A DNA stretch of 64,000 nt. Source: Streptomyces polyasparticus. GTDB lineage: Bacteria; Actinomycetota; Actinomycetes; Streptomycetales; Streptomycetaceae. A program made the position numbers and the translations under genes. The notes beneath the pieces are model-generated. The model did not search any database. It had not been told where the DNA came from and saw nothing but the letters and a program-made list of their open reading frames with translations. Below are positions 8,544-16,850 of this stretch, in pieces (position 1 is the first letter of the stretch; every line of letters begins with the position of its first letter). Location of the stretch: NCBI RefSeq assembly GCF_014493765.1, contig NZ_JACTVJ010000010.1:186001-250000 (forward strand). The letters run 5' to 3'.

Positions 8544-11108
8544 CTATTCGTGCGCGATCGCCGCAAGGACATTCATCCGGGCCGCGCGCAGCGCCGGCAG
8601 CAGCGCCGCCGCGAGGCCGACCACGATCGAGCCGAGCACCACCGCGACCATGGTTCCCCACGGAATCGCGAAGGCCGTCATGCCCTCCAGAGCGAGCACC
8701 TGCTGGATGGCCACGCCCCACACCAGGCCGAGCGCGATGCCGAGCAGTGCACCGAACACCGAGATCACCACGGACTCCAGCCGGATCATCCAGCTCAACT
8801 GCCGCCGCGCCAGGCCGATCGCCCGCAGCAGACCGATCTCGCGGGTCCGCTCGACGACCGACAGGGCAAGGGTGTTGACGACTCCGAGAACCGCGATGAT
8901 GATCGCGAGGCCGAGCAGGGCGTAGACGAGATAGAGCATGACCGAGATCTGGCTGCGGATCAGCTCTTTGTAGTCGGCCTGGTCGCGCACCTGTACCTGC
9001 GGATACGGATCGAGCGCCTTCTCCAGGTCCTTGCGCAGCTCATCGGCGTCGACACCGGAGCCCGCGTTGATGTACACGGCCGAATCCTGGCCGTCCGGCA
9101 CGTACGCGTCGGCGGTCTCGAACCCGAGGAAGATCCCGCCCTGCGGCCCGAAGGTGCCGCTGCCCGGCAGGTCCGTCAGGGCCCCCACCGTCAGCGTCGC
9201 CTTGCGCTTGCCGGGGAACTCCACGGACAGCCGGTCACCGGCCTTGACGCCGTGCTCGGCGGCGAACTCGTGGTCCATGCCCAGGCTGTCGGCGGCGAGG
9301 GCGGCCTGAGTGTCACCCGCCGTGTACTCGACCTTCGCCACTTCGTCCAGGCGCGACTCGTACGCGGACGCCGTGGACTCCACCCGTTCGCCGTCCGGCA
9401 TGGTGAGCGCGATCGGCACGAACCGCTGCCGCACCACGAGCCCCGCGCCGTCCGCGCTCTTGGCGGCGTCGGTCACCTCGGTGGGGAACGGCATGAAGTT
9501 GCTGTTCTGCACCACGAAGTCGGCGCCGAGCGAGCGGTCGATCTGCTCGTCGAAGGACTTGGTCATCGAGGCGCTGGCCACCGACAGGCCGCCCACCAGG
9601 GCCAGCCCGACCATCAGCGCGGCGGCCGTGGCGCCGGTACGGCGCGGATTGCGCAGCGCGTTGCGCTGGCTCATCCGGCCCACCGAGCCGAACACGGCAG
9701 GGAACGCGCCGCCCAGGACCCGGATCACCGGCCGGACGAGGAGCGGCCCGGCGATCACGGTCGCGATCAGGGTGAGCGCCACACCGAGGCCGAGCAGCGA
9801 ACCCGCCCCCGCGCTGTCCGTGGCCAGGGCGCAGCCGATCAGTGCGGCCGCACCGGCCGCGCCCACGATCGAGCCGACGATGGCGCGGACCGTCAACGGC
9901 CGCCCCAGGCCCATGACTTCGATATCGGCGAGCGCCGCCATGGGGGAGACCCGAGCCGCGCGCCGCGCGGGCAGATAGGCCGCGAGGAAGGTGACGCCGA
10001 CGCCCACCGCGTACGAGGCGACGGGCGTCCCCCAGCCGATGACCATCTCGGTGGCCTTGAGGTTCATCCCGAGCAGGCCCATCAGCTCGATCAGGCCCGC
10101 GGCCAGACCGATGCCGGTGGCCAGGCCCAGCGTGGAGCCGACCAGGCCGAGCAGGAGCGCCTCGGTCATCACCGAGCGGCGCACCTGGCGGCGGTCCGCG
10201 CCCAGGGCGCGCATCAGGCCGAGTTCGCGGGTGCGCTGGGCGATCAGCATCGAGAAGGTGTTGACGATCAGGAAGATGCCGACCAGGACCGCGATCCCGG
10301 CGAAGCCGAGCATCACGTACTTGATCACATCGAGGAAGCCGCCCAGTTCGGCCGCGGCGGACTCGGCCTGCTCGTCCGCGGTCTGCAGCTCGTACGCGCC
10401 ACCGAGCTCGGCCGCCAGGTTCTTCTTGAGCTGCTCGTCGCTGACCCCGGGGGCCGCGTCGACCGCGATCCCGGTGGCCTTGCCCGGGTCGCCGAGCAGC
10501 TCCTGCTGCGCGGTGGCGGTGTCCAGGAACACCAGGGCGGCACCGGGGTTGGTGGTGGTGAACGTGGCGATGCCGACGATCTCCACCTTGAACGAACCGG
10601 GACGCGCGAGCACCGTGAGGGTGTCGCCGATCTCGAGGTTCTTGTTGTCGGCGGTGTCCGCGTCGAGTAGCGCCTCGCCGGGGCCCGATGGCTCACGGCC
10701 GTCGGTCAGCTCGACCGGACTGCGGTCGGTGACATACCAGTTGGTGGCGATGGTGGGAGCGCCGGTGGTGGGGCCGACCGGCTCGTTCTCGGCGTCGACG
10801 ACCGTGATGTTCTCGACGCCCACGTCCAGATGCGTGCCCGCCACGCCCTCCATCGAGGAGATCTGCTCGGCGAGTTCGGCGGGCACGGTCGGGACCAGAC
10901 CGGACGGGATGCCCTCGTCGATGTCCTCCTTGGCCGTGACGGTGACATCGGCCGAGGTCGAGGCGAAGAGCCGGTCGAAGGTACGGGTCACCGTGTCGGA
11001 GAAGATCAGGCTGCCCGCGACGAACGCCACGGACAGGATCACGGCGAGCGCCGACAGGAAAAGCCGGCCCTTGTGGGCGAAGAAGCTGCGCAGCGTGGCC
11101 TTGAGCAC
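8544..11108 (-). CDS. ABC transporter permease, FtsX/MacB family
   Basis: An 854-residue membrane protein with two repeats of the MacB periplasmic-core plus FtsX architecture. A transmembrane helix comes first, then an extracytoplasmic domain, a three-helix FtsX block near residues 260-400, a second core domain around 500-720, and a final three-helix FtsX block ending near 850. It pairs with the ATPase immediately upstream (7-base gap). This type usually exports peptides or lipids, or acts in mechanotransmission, and is often under two-component control. No such genes are adjacent. Confidence 0.95.
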   Translation of the reverse strand: MLKATLRSFFAHKGRLFLSALAVILSVAFVAGSLIFSDTVTRTFDRLFASTSADVTVTAKEDIDEGIPSGLVPTVPAELAEQISSMEGVAGTHLDVGVENITVVDAENEPVGPTTGAPTIATNWYVTDRSPVELTDGREPSGPGEALLDADTADNKNLEIGDTLTVLARPGSFKVEIVGIATFTTTNPGAALVFLDTATAQQELLGDPGKATGIAVDAAPGVSDEQLKKNLAAELGGAYELQTADEQAESAAAELGGFLDVIKYVMLGFAGIAVLVGIFLIVNTFSMLIAQRTRELGLMRALGADRRQVRRSVMTEALLLGLVGSTLGLATGIGLAAGLIELMGLLGMNLKATEMVIGWGTPVASYAVGVGVTFLAAYLPARRAARVSPMAALADIEVMGLGRPLTVRAIVGSIVGAAGAAALIGCALATDSAGAGSLLGLGVALTLIATVIAGPLLVRPVIRVLGGAFPAVFGSVGRMSQRNALRNPRRTGATAAALMVGLALVGGLSVASASMTKSFDEQIDRSLGADFVVQNSNFMPFPTEVTDAAKSADGAGLVVRQRFVPIALTMPDGERVESTASAYESRLDEVAKVEYTAGDTQAALAADSLGMDHEFAAEHGVKAGDRLSVEFPGKRKATLTVGALTDLPGSGTFGPQGGIFLGFETADAYVPDGQDSAVYINAGSGVDADELRKDLEKALDPYPQVQVRDQADYKELIRSQISVMLYLVYALLGLAIIIAVLGVVNTLALSVVERTREIGLLRAIGLARRQLSWMIRLESVVISVFGALLGIALGLVWGVAIQQVLALEGMTAFAIPWGTMVAVVLGSIVVGLAAALLPALRAARMNVLAAIAHE

Positions 11109-11115
11109 GGCCGCC

Positions 11116-11949
11116 TCAGTCCTTGTGCAGGGGGTCGGCCGACGGGGCGTCGAGCTCGTCGGGCCTTGGCACGGCTCCCAGGGAGTCGAAGCGCTTCATC
11201 CGTTCGAGCACCGCCTCCGCCGTCGGCCGCTCCATCTCGTCGACAATCCGTCCGTCACCGAGGAACAGCACCAGATCCGAGTGCGCCGCGGCGCCCGGGT
11301 CGTGCGTCACCATGACGACGGTCTGGCCGAGTTCGTCCACGGCCTCGCGCAGGAAGCCGAGCACTTCGAGCCCGGCGCGCGAGTCCAGATTTCCCGTCGG
11401 CTCGTCCGCGAAGATCAGCTCGGGGCGCGAGGCGAGGGCCCGCGCGCAGGCCACGCGCTGCTGCTGGCCGCCGGACAGTTGCGCCGGGCGGTGCTTGAGG
11501 CGGTCCCGCAGCCCGAGTGTGTCGATCACGCGCTCCAGCCATTCGGCGTCGGGCTTGCGTCCGGCGATGTCCATCGGCAGCGTGATGTTCTCGCGGGCGT
11601 TGAGGGTCGGCAGCAGGTTGAACGCCTGGAACATGAAGCCGATCCGGTCCCGGCGCAGCCGTGTCAGCTCGCGCTCGCGCAGTCCGGTGATCTCGGTGTC
11701 GCCGAGCCACACCTGTCCCGCGGAGACCGAGTCGAGGCCGGCCAGGCAGTGCATCAGGGTCGACTTGCCCGAACCCGAAGGGCCCATCACGGCGGTGAAC
11801 CGGCCCCGGGCGATGTCGACGTCGACCGCGTCGAGCGCGAGCACGGTGGTCTCGCCCGATCCGTACGCCTTGGTCAGCCCGCGGGCCCTTGCCGCGATCC
11901 TGTCCGGTTCCGCGAGGTCGGTGGGATGTGCTGCTGACGGTGTGGACAA
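11116..11949 (-). CDS. ABC transporter ATP-binding protein, MacB/LolD type
   Basis: A 277-residue ATPase using TTG 11949. Walker A is GPSGSGKST (residues 56-64), the Q-loop is FQAFNLLP, the signature is LSGGQQQR, and Walker B is LIFADEP. The DEPTGNLDS and VTHDPGAA motifs are typical of the MacB/LolD group. The frame is open further upstream (to 12045) but that stretch is unlike the family. TTG 11949 is preceded by GGGAGA at good spacing and matches where homologues begin. It forms an operon with the FtsX-type permease. Confidence 0.9.
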   Translation of the reverse strand: MSTPSAAHPTDLAEPDRIAARARGLTKAYGSGETTVLALDAVDVDIARGRFTAVMGPSGSGKSTLMHCLAGLDSVSAGQVWLGDTEITGLRERELTRLRRDRIGFMFQAFNLLPTLNARENITLPMDIAGRKPDAEWLERVIDTLGLRDRLKHRPAQLSGGQQQRVACARALASRPELIFADEPTGNLDSRAGLEVLGFLREAVDELGQTVVMVTHDPGAAAHSDLVLFLGDGRIVDEMERPTAEAVLERMKRFDSLGAVPRPDELDAPSADPLHKD

Positions 11950-12097
11950 GGCGTCTCCCGGGCTCCGGTCCGTCCCCAACTCCCGTACGAGCGCAGAGAG
12001 TAGCCGGATCGGGTGTCCATCCGGTATCCCTCCGAAGTCGGGCATCGCAGGCGGATGTAAGGGCCATCTGTATCCACCGCCGGCGGCTCTTGCCAGT

Positions 12098-12117
12098 GCT
12101 AGCGCCCCGGCGCTAGC
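12098..12117. promoter_or_regulatory. Perfect inverted repeat upstream of toxin-antitoxin pair (likely operator)
   Basis: GCTAGCGCC and GGCGCTAGC form 9-bp perfect arms separated by CC. The palindrome ends 8 bases before the antitoxin ATG at 12126. Its position, overlapping where a -10 region and short leader would lie, fits an autoregulatory operator bound by the ribbon-helix-helix antitoxin. This is an inference from position and symmetry. Confidence 0.7.
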
Positions 12118-12125
12118 TTGGTGGT

Positions 12126-12350
12126 ATGCCGAAGACTCAACTCAACGTCCGCGTGGACGAGGAGACCGCCAGGGCCGCCCGGGAGCGCGCCCTGGCCCGC
12201 GGGATGAGCGTCAACCGCTACATCGAGGAACTCGTCCGCCAGGACGCCGGCGAAGTGGGACGCACCTTCGTGGAGTCGGCCGCCGACTTCATGAAGAGCT
12301 ATGAGTCCGTGTTCGCCGAGGAGTTCGGCCCGGAGCGCACCCGGCCTTGA
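12126..12350 (+). CDS. Ribbon-helix-helix antitoxin, HicB-like/Arc-type
   Basis: A 74-residue protein beginning KTQLNVRVDEETARAARERA, the beta-strand plus helix of a ribbon-helix-helix DNA-binding domain, then SVNRYIEELV as the second helix. The C-terminal half (ESAADFMKSYESVFAEEFG) is acidic and amphipathic and probably wraps the partner toxin. A perfect palindrome sits just upstream. The stop overlaps the start of the next gene (TTGA), the classic antitoxin-toxin coupling that keeps antitoxin in excess. Confidence 0.88.
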   Translation: MPKTQLNVRVDEETARAARERALARGMSVNRYIEELVRQDAGEVGRTFVESAADFMKSYESVFAEEFGPERTRP

Positions 12351-12718
12351 CTCTGAAGATAGACCTCGCCTGGCTGCTGATGGTCGCCGAACAGAAGACC
12401 CCCGGCGACCCCCAAGTCACCGACTGGGGCTCCCTGGTGGCCGCGGTCAGCCGCCACGAAGCGGAGATATTCGGCGTCCCGGTCTACGACGACCCGCATC
12501 TGCGCGCCGCCGCCCTGCTCCAGCAGCTCCTGCACATCCCGGCCCTGGAACGCTCCAACGCCATGTTCGCCTGCGCCGTCGCGTATGCCTACCTCATGGC
12601 CGACGGCCAGAAGGTGATCACCTCGGCAGAACAGGTCCGCGACCTCGCCCGCTTGGTCAAGTCCGGGGAGGCCGGCATCCAGCAGATCGCGAGGGAGCTG
12701 CGGGGGTGGAGCGGGTAG
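12347..12718 (+). CDS. Fic/Doc-fold toxin-like partner with degenerate active-site motif
   Basis: A 123-residue protein starting at TTG 12347, which overlaps the antitoxin TGA. The C-terminal two-thirds resembles a small Doc-like Fic fold: the stretch ALERSNAMFACAVAYAYLMADG aligns with the helix after the Fic loop, where active proteins have HPFx(D/E)GNKR. Only the Asn is kept. The catalytic His, the acidic residue and the anchor Arg are replaced. The toxin may therefore act by another mechanism or have lost AMP/phosphate transfer. From memory, Streptomyces annotations call this family a Fic-type toxin component. Confidence 0.75.
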   Translation: MTLKIDLAWLLMVAEQKTPGDPQVTDWGSLVAAVSRHEAEIFGVPVYDDPHLRAAALLQQLLHIPALERSNAMFACAVAYAYLMADGQKVITSAEQVRDLARLVKSGEAGIQQIARELRGWSG

Positions 12719-13039
12719 GGCTTGACCGGCGGATCTTGTCGCGGACGCGGGGTCTGGCACGCCGATCTGATTCGCCGGGCACGCCCTACCAGCAAGGTGG
12801 ATTTTGGCGGTCCGGCCTGCACGGGACCGTCCAAGTCCCATGGGGCGTCTTCGTTTCCGGGACGCGCAGCTACTCCTTTCGGGCACCAGCCGACGGGCGC
12901 CGGCAGATGCGCCTTGAGCCGCACCCACTCCGCGTTCTTCAGATCGCCTCGCCCCGCATCGACAACAACGAGACGGCAATTCGACAGGGACATGATCTGC
13001 CGGATAGAACCTAAGCGTGACGGGCGTCGGCCCCGCCGG
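12719..13039. other. 320-base gap with decayed sequence, no intact gene
   Basis: Between the toxin gene and the oxidoreductase no frame shows clean coding character over its length. The leftward strand between about 12960 and 12890 reads GRGDLKNAEWVRLKAHLP, which resembles the N-terminus of IS5-type transposases (RGDLTDAEWxxLxPxLP). The rest is frame-broken. Confidence 0.4.
12880..12993 (-). pseudogene. Possible IS5-family transposase N-terminal remnant
   Basis: Reading from ATG 12993, residues 13-30 are AGRGDLKNAEWVRLKAHL, followed by PAP and then unrelated sequence. This matches the first helix region of IS4/IS5 family transposases as I remember them. Nothing downstream (such as the DDE catalytic core) is present, and no terminal inverted repeats were found. 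The remnant lies directly after the toxin-antitoxin pair, hinting at past mobile-element activity there. Confidence 0.35.
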
Positions 13040-13903
13040 TCACCGCGGCTGCTGTTCCGCGATCGCCGCCCAGTCGTCCGCGCCGTGGCCGTCCGTGATG
13101 GTCTGGTCGAAGACCGTGCGCAGTAGTTCGCCGATCGGGAGTGGGACGGCGTGGGTGGCTGCGGCGTCGAGGGCGAGGTGGAGGTCCTTGCGGCCCAGGG
13201 TCGTGGTGAAGCCGGCCGGCTGGTAGCGGCGTTCGGCGATCATCGGTCCGTAGCCGGAGTGGACAGGGCCTGGGAAGAGGGTCGAGGTCAACAGGTCGAC
13301 GAGCTGTCCCGAGTCGACGCCGGCGGCTTCCGCGAGACTGACCGCCTCGCCCAGCGACTGGATGGCGCAGGCGATCAGGTAGTTGCCGAGGATCTTCACG
13401 ATGTTCGCCTGCTCGGGGCGGTCACCCAGGCGCCACGTCCGCGAGCCGATGACGTCGAAGAACGGCTGCACGCGGTCGATCAGTTCCGCCTCGCCGGCGG
13501 CAAGGATGTTGAGCGCCCCGGCTTCGGCGACCGGGACACGGCCGAAGACCGGTGCGGCCACGTACCCGACACCGTGCTCGGCGTGCACCTCGCCCGCCCG
13601 GCGGGCCAGGTCGGCGCTCACCGTGGCGAGGTTGACGTGCACGGTCCCGGCCGGGGCCTGGGCGAGAACGCCGGAGTCGAGGAACGTCTGCGTGACGGCC
13701 CGGTCGTCGGACAGGAGTGAGAAGACCACCGGCGTCCGCAGGGCCTCCGTGACGGAGGCGGCGCGCCTGGCGCCCGCCGCGACGAGCTCCTCCGCGGGCG
13801 CGTCGGAACGGTTCCACACCACGACGTCATGGCCGGCCTTCACGAGGTTGTGCGCGATGGGCCTGCCCATCGCTCCCAGACCGACGACCGCGATGCTGCG
13901 CAT
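13040..13903 (-). CDS. NAD(P)-dependent oxidoreductase, beta-hydroxyacid dehydrogenase / imine-reductase-like
   Basis: A 287-residue protein starting at ATG 13903 (Shine-Dalgarno GGAAGGG). The N-terminus has a Rossmann motif VVGLGAMGRPIAHNL. The NAD-binding domain is followed by a helical C-terminal domain with LGNYLIACAIQSLGEA, where the catalytic Lys position of hydroxyisobutyrate dehydrogenases would be KILGN. It probably reduces or oxidises a beta-hydroxy acid or semialdehyde. It is divergent from the CGNR regulator across a promoter with twin palindromes, so it may be that regulator's target. Confidence 0.9.
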   Translation of the reverse strand: MRSIAVVGLGAMGRPIAHNLVKAGHDVVVWNRSDAPAEELVAAGARRAASVTEALRTPVVFSLLSDDRAVTQTFLDSGVLAQAPAGTVHVNLATVSADLARRAGEVHAEHGVGYVAAPVFGRVPVAEAGALNILAAGEAELIDRVQPFFDVIGSRTWRLGDRPEQANIVKILGNYLIACAIQSLGEAVSLAEAAGVDSGQLVDLLTSTLFPGPVHSGYGPMIAERRYQPAGFTTTLGRKDLHLALDAAATHAVPLPIGELLRTVFDQTITDGHGADDWAAIAEQQPR

Positions 13904-13925
13904 GGAGAGCCCTTCCGACCAGCCA

Positions 13926-13975
13926 ACTGAACCATCTGCACCGTCTGAACCGTCTGAACCGTCTGAACCGGTTCG
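13926..13975. repeat. Short tandem repeat (9-bp unit) next to operator
   Basis: Four to five copies of a 9-bp unit, consensus ACCGTCTGA, run from about 13931 to 13968 and merge into the first GAACCGGTTC palindrome. The array lies in the promoter of the leftward oxidoreductase, between its start codon and the palindrome, so copy-number changes would alter promoter or leader spacing. Confidence 0.7.
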
Positions 13976-14022
13976 ATGATGGCATGGGGCTACCATTCTG
14001 TCGAACCGCTTGAACCGGTTCA
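13965..14022. promoter_or_regulatory. Twin GAACCGGTTC palindromes in divergent promoter
   Basis: Two identical 10-bp palindromes GAACCGGTTC lie at 13965-13974 and 14012-14021 (the second extends to TGAACCGGTTCA), 47 bp centre to centre. They flank the region that must hold the promoters of both the oxidoreductase (leftward) and the CGNR protein (rightward). Likely operators for a dimeric regulator, plausibly the CGNR protein itself. Confidence 0.65.
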
Positions 14023-14052
14023 CCCCAGGTGGTCGCACTGCGAAGGTGGGAA

Positions 14053-14607
14053 ATGACCGAGGACGTACGACGGGTGTTCCGGATGGACAACGAGGTCCTG
14101 GCCTTCCGGTTCACGGCCACGGTCAGCGACCGGGCGGGCGCGCAGCCGAGGGAGCGGCTGACCGGCCCCGCACGCCTGACGATGTGGCTGCGGGCCACCG
14201 GGTTCGACGTCGCCGACGTGGCACCGGCCGACCTGGCGGCCGCCGTCGCACTGCGCGAGGCGATCTACCGCATCGGGTCGGCGATCGCGGCAGGGAAGCG
14301 GCCGGATTCCAAGGACGTCCGCATCCTCAACAAGGCCGCTTCCAGCGGACAGGCGAAGGCCGCGCTGGAACAGGGACGCGCGCAATGGCACCTCACCGAC
14401 ACGGCGCCCGTCGGTGACGCCCTCGGCGTCCTGGCCACGGATGCCATTCACCTCCTCGGAGGCCCCGACCGCCACCGCGTCAAGAACTGCGAAGGCCCCG
14501 GATGCGCGGGGCTCTACCTCGACACCAGCCGCGCGGGCAACCGCCGTTGGTGCTCCATGAACACCTGCGGCAACAAGGTCAAGAAGGCGCGACTCGCCGC
14601 GAGCTGA
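14053..14607 (+). CDS. ABATE / CGNR zinc-finger domain protein (putative transcriptional regulator)
   Basis: A 184-residue protein starting at ATG 14053 with AAGGTGGG upstream. The N-terminal and middle part matches the stress-induced ABATE domain, an all-helical ligand-binding-like region. The C-terminus has the treble-clef zinc finger CEGPGCAGLYLDTS followed by WCSMNTCGNKVKKAR, which gives the family its CGNR name and binds DNA. Likely regulates the divergent oxidoreductase through the palindromes between them. Confidence 0.88.
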   Translation: MTEDVRRVFRMDNEVLAFRFTATVSDRAGAQPRERLTGPARLTMWLRATGFDVADVAPADLAAAVALREAIYRIGSAIAAGKRPDSKDVRILNKAASSGQAKAALEQGRAQWHLTDTAPVGDALGVLATDAIHLLGGPDRHRVKNCEGPGCAGLYLDTSRAGNRRWCSMNTCGNKVKKARLAAS

Positions 14608-14694
14608 CGCAGCAGCGCCGCGTGCGGCACGGGCCGTCCGCAGCGCCAGGAAATCTGTCGCTCCCCGCTGCGGCGGGACCGTACTGTCACCCGT

Positions 14695-15345
14695 ATGAAG
14701 CTGCTCTCCGTCAACATCGGCCGACCCCGTCCCAACCCGTGGAAGGGACTCCGCTCGACCGGCATCGACAAGCGGCCTGTCGACGGTCCGGTAGCCGTCA
14801 CCGCTCCCGGACCCAAAGGCACAGGCGCGGTCGGCCTCGCGGGCGACCGCGTCTACGACGTGAAGCACCACGGCGGCGTGGACCAGGCCGTCTACGCGTA
14901 CGCCCGCGAGGATCTCGACGGATGGCAGGCCGAGCTGGGGAGACCGCTGGCAGGCGGCGCCTTCGGAGAGAACCTCACGACCCTCGGTCTCGACGTCAAC
15001 GGCGCCCTGATCGGCGAGCGTTGGCGCATCGGGTCCACGACGGTCCTGGAGGTCTCGTGCGCACGCATCCCTTGCGCGACGTTCCAAGGCTGGCTGGAAC
15101 GCGAGGGCTGGATCAAGCAGTTCACGCAGGCCGCACGGCCGGGCGCGTATCTGCGGGTGATCGAGCCCGGCGAGATCTGCGCAGGCGACCCGGTCGAGAT
15201 CGTGCACCGGCCCGCCCACGACGTGACCGTCCAACTCGTCTTCCGCGCCACGACCCGCGAACCGGATCTGCTGCGCCGGCTCCTGGCCGCCGACGCGCTG
15301 CCGCAGGAGATCAAGGACCTCGTGCGCAAGCGCACCACCGACTAG
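14695..15345 (+). CDS. MOSC domain-containing protein
   Basis: A 216-residue protein with the MOSC core: GLAGDRVYDVKHHGGVDQAVYAY near residues 42-65, FGENLTTLGLDVN, and VSCARIPCATFQGW carrying the conserved cysteine thought to handle sulfur. It resembles YiiM-type stand-alone MOSC proteins, which detoxify N-hydroxylated bases with molybdenum cofactor. It begins at ATG 14695. No partner reductase is next to it. Confidence 0.9.
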   Translation: MKLLSVNIGRPRPNPWKGLRSTGIDKRPVDGPVAVTAPGPKGTGAVGLAGDRVYDVKHHGGVDQAVYAYAREDLDGWQAELGRPLAGGAFGENLTTLGLDVNGALIGERWRIGSTTVLEVSCARIPCATFQGWLEREGWIKQFTQAARPGAYLRVIEPGEICAGDPVEIVHRPAHDVTVQLVFRATTREPDLLRRLLAADALPQEIKDLVRKRTTD

Positions 15346-15376
15346 CCTGCGGCTCCGGCGGCGCAGCGCGCGGACC

Positions 15377-16186
15377 TCAGCCCTTCGGCGCGTACGCCGT
15401 CGGCGGCACCCCGACCGTAGCCGTGAAGTCCCGTACGAGATGCGCCTGGTCGGCGTAGCCCAGCTCCGCCGCGAGCCGGGCCCAGTCGACCGCCGTGTCC
15501 GACGCGGCGCGCTCCAGGGCCTCGTGGATGCGGTAGCGCAGGATGACCCACTTCGGGCCCACCCCCACGTACTGCGCGAACAGCCGCTGCAGCGTGCGCA
15601 AGGACATGCCCTCCGAGCGGGCGAAGGCCCCGGCCCGCAGGATCGTACGGTCGGTGCGGATACGGTCCACGAGGCCGATCGCGAGTTCCGCCTGGGGATC
15701 GGGCCGCGGTTCGCGCGCCAGCAGGAACGCGTCGAGGGCCGCCACCCGCCCCGCGTCGTCGGCAGGCGCGAGCACCGACGCGACCGGATCACCGTCGAGC
15801 TCTCCGAAGACCTCCGCGAGCGGCAGCCGCCGGCCCGTCCACTCCGAGACGTGCGCGTCGGGCGCGAAGGGCCGGAAGCCGCCCGGCCGGAACTGCACCC
15901 CGCACACCCGTCCCCTGCCTTCGAGCTTCTGCGTGAACAGTTCGAGCCCGATGCCCGCCACCTCGCCGTACGAGCGGTCCTCGAAGCGCTGAAAGACGAC
16001 GTTCACCGACGGATGCGGGACGACATGCGAGGCGAACGGCTCGGGCAGATCCCAGTCGATCAGCCAGTAGTGCTCCAGATACGGGCGCAGCTCGGGGGCG
16101 GCCGGCTCATGGCGGCGGAACCGTACGCGCGAGAGCAGCTCGGCCGGATCGAGGATGCCTCGGGTGTCCCTGCGCGGAGCTGCCAT
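15377..16186 (-). CDS. AraC family transcriptional regulator
   Basis: A 269-residue regulator. The N-terminal 150 residues form an effector domain (DUF6597-like, starting RRHEPAAPELRPYLEHYW), and the C-terminal 90 residues carry the double helix-turn-helix with MSLRTLQRLFAQYVGVGPKWVIL and ELGYADQAHLVRDFTATVGVPP. It is divergent from the mycothiol-type gene at 16260 with 73 bases between starts, so it may control it. Effector unknown. Confidence 0.9.
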   Translation of the reverse strand: MAAPRRDTRGILDPAELLSRVRFRRHEPAAPELRPYLEHYWLIDWDLPEPFASHVVPHPSVNVVFQRFEDRSYGEVAGIGLELFTQKLEGRGRVCGVQFRPGGFRPFAPDAHVSEWTGRRLPLAEVFGELDGDPVASVLAPADDAGRVAALDAFLLAREPRPDPQAELAIGLVDRIRTDRTILRAGAFARSEGMSLRTLQRLFAQYVGVGPKWVILRYRIHEALERAASDTAVDWARLAAELGYADQAHLVRDFTATVGVPPTAYAPKG

Positions 16187-16259
16187 GCCGCCGAGTCTAG
16201 AAACCGGCGTGACGCCTTTCTACAAGAAGCCGCCAAGCCCCCGGCCGTAGCCTCGCGGT

Positions 16260-16844
16260 ATGAACCAGCAGAACCAGCAGATCAGCGAACTGATGACCGT
16301 GGCCGGCGAGCGGGCTTCGGCGGTCCTGGACGGCATCGAGGACGGGCAGCTGGGCGCACCTACGCCCTGCGCCGAATACGACGTACGCGCGCTGGCGAAC
16401 CATCTTCTGCATGTGGTCGTCCAGTTCCAGGCCCTCGCCGCCAAGCAGATCCCCGATTTCTCCACAACCCCGGACTACATCGGCGAGGACCCGGAATGGC
16501 GCAAGCGTTTCGCCGCGGAGGTCCACCGCCTCGCGCAGGCCTGGGCCGCACCGGGCGCCCTCGAGGGCGTCACCGGGATGATGGACATGCCCGCGCCCAC
16601 CGTCGCGCGGATGGCGCTCGGCGATCTCGTGGTGCACGCCTGGGACCTGGCCGAGGCCACCGGCCAGACCTACGCGCCCGATCCTGCCGTGGTGGCCGAC
16701 GTGGCCCCGGCCTTCGCCGAACTCGCGCCCGGCGGACGGCAGATGGGCGTCTTCGGCGACCCCGTCGACGTGCCGGAGAACGCCTCGCCGCTCGACCGCC
16801 TGCTCGCCCTGACGGGCCGTGACCCGCAGTGGACGTGCGCGTAG
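16260..16844 (+). CDS. TIGR03086-family metal-binding protein (DinB/maleylpyruvate-isomerase fold)
   Basis: A 194-residue protein of the mycothiol-dependent DinB-like superfamily. PTPCAEYDVRALANHLLHVV supplies the first metal-ligand histidine region, and LGDLVVHAWDLAEATGQ supplies the second. Family members use mycothiol as cofactor in isomerisation or detoxification. The reaction here is not known. Starts at ATG 16260, divergent from AraC. Confidence 0.85.
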   Translation: MNQQNQQISELMTVAGERASAVLDGIEDGQLGAPTPCAEYDVRALANHLLHVVVQFQALAAKQIPDFSTTPDYIGEDPEWRKRFAAEVHRLAQAWAAPGALEGVTGMMDMPAPTVARMALGDLVVHAWDLAEATGQTYAPDPAVVADVAPAFAELAPGGRQMGVFGDPVDVPENASPLDRLLALTGRDPQWTCA

Positions 16845-16850
16845 AACGCG

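Noticed and set aside
7191-10670. A 1159-codon + strand open frame
   Set aside because: It is antisense to the LLM oxidoreductase and the FtsX-type permease, both with clear domains. Composition (His/Arg/Gly-rich) is that of a shadow frame in high-GC DNA.
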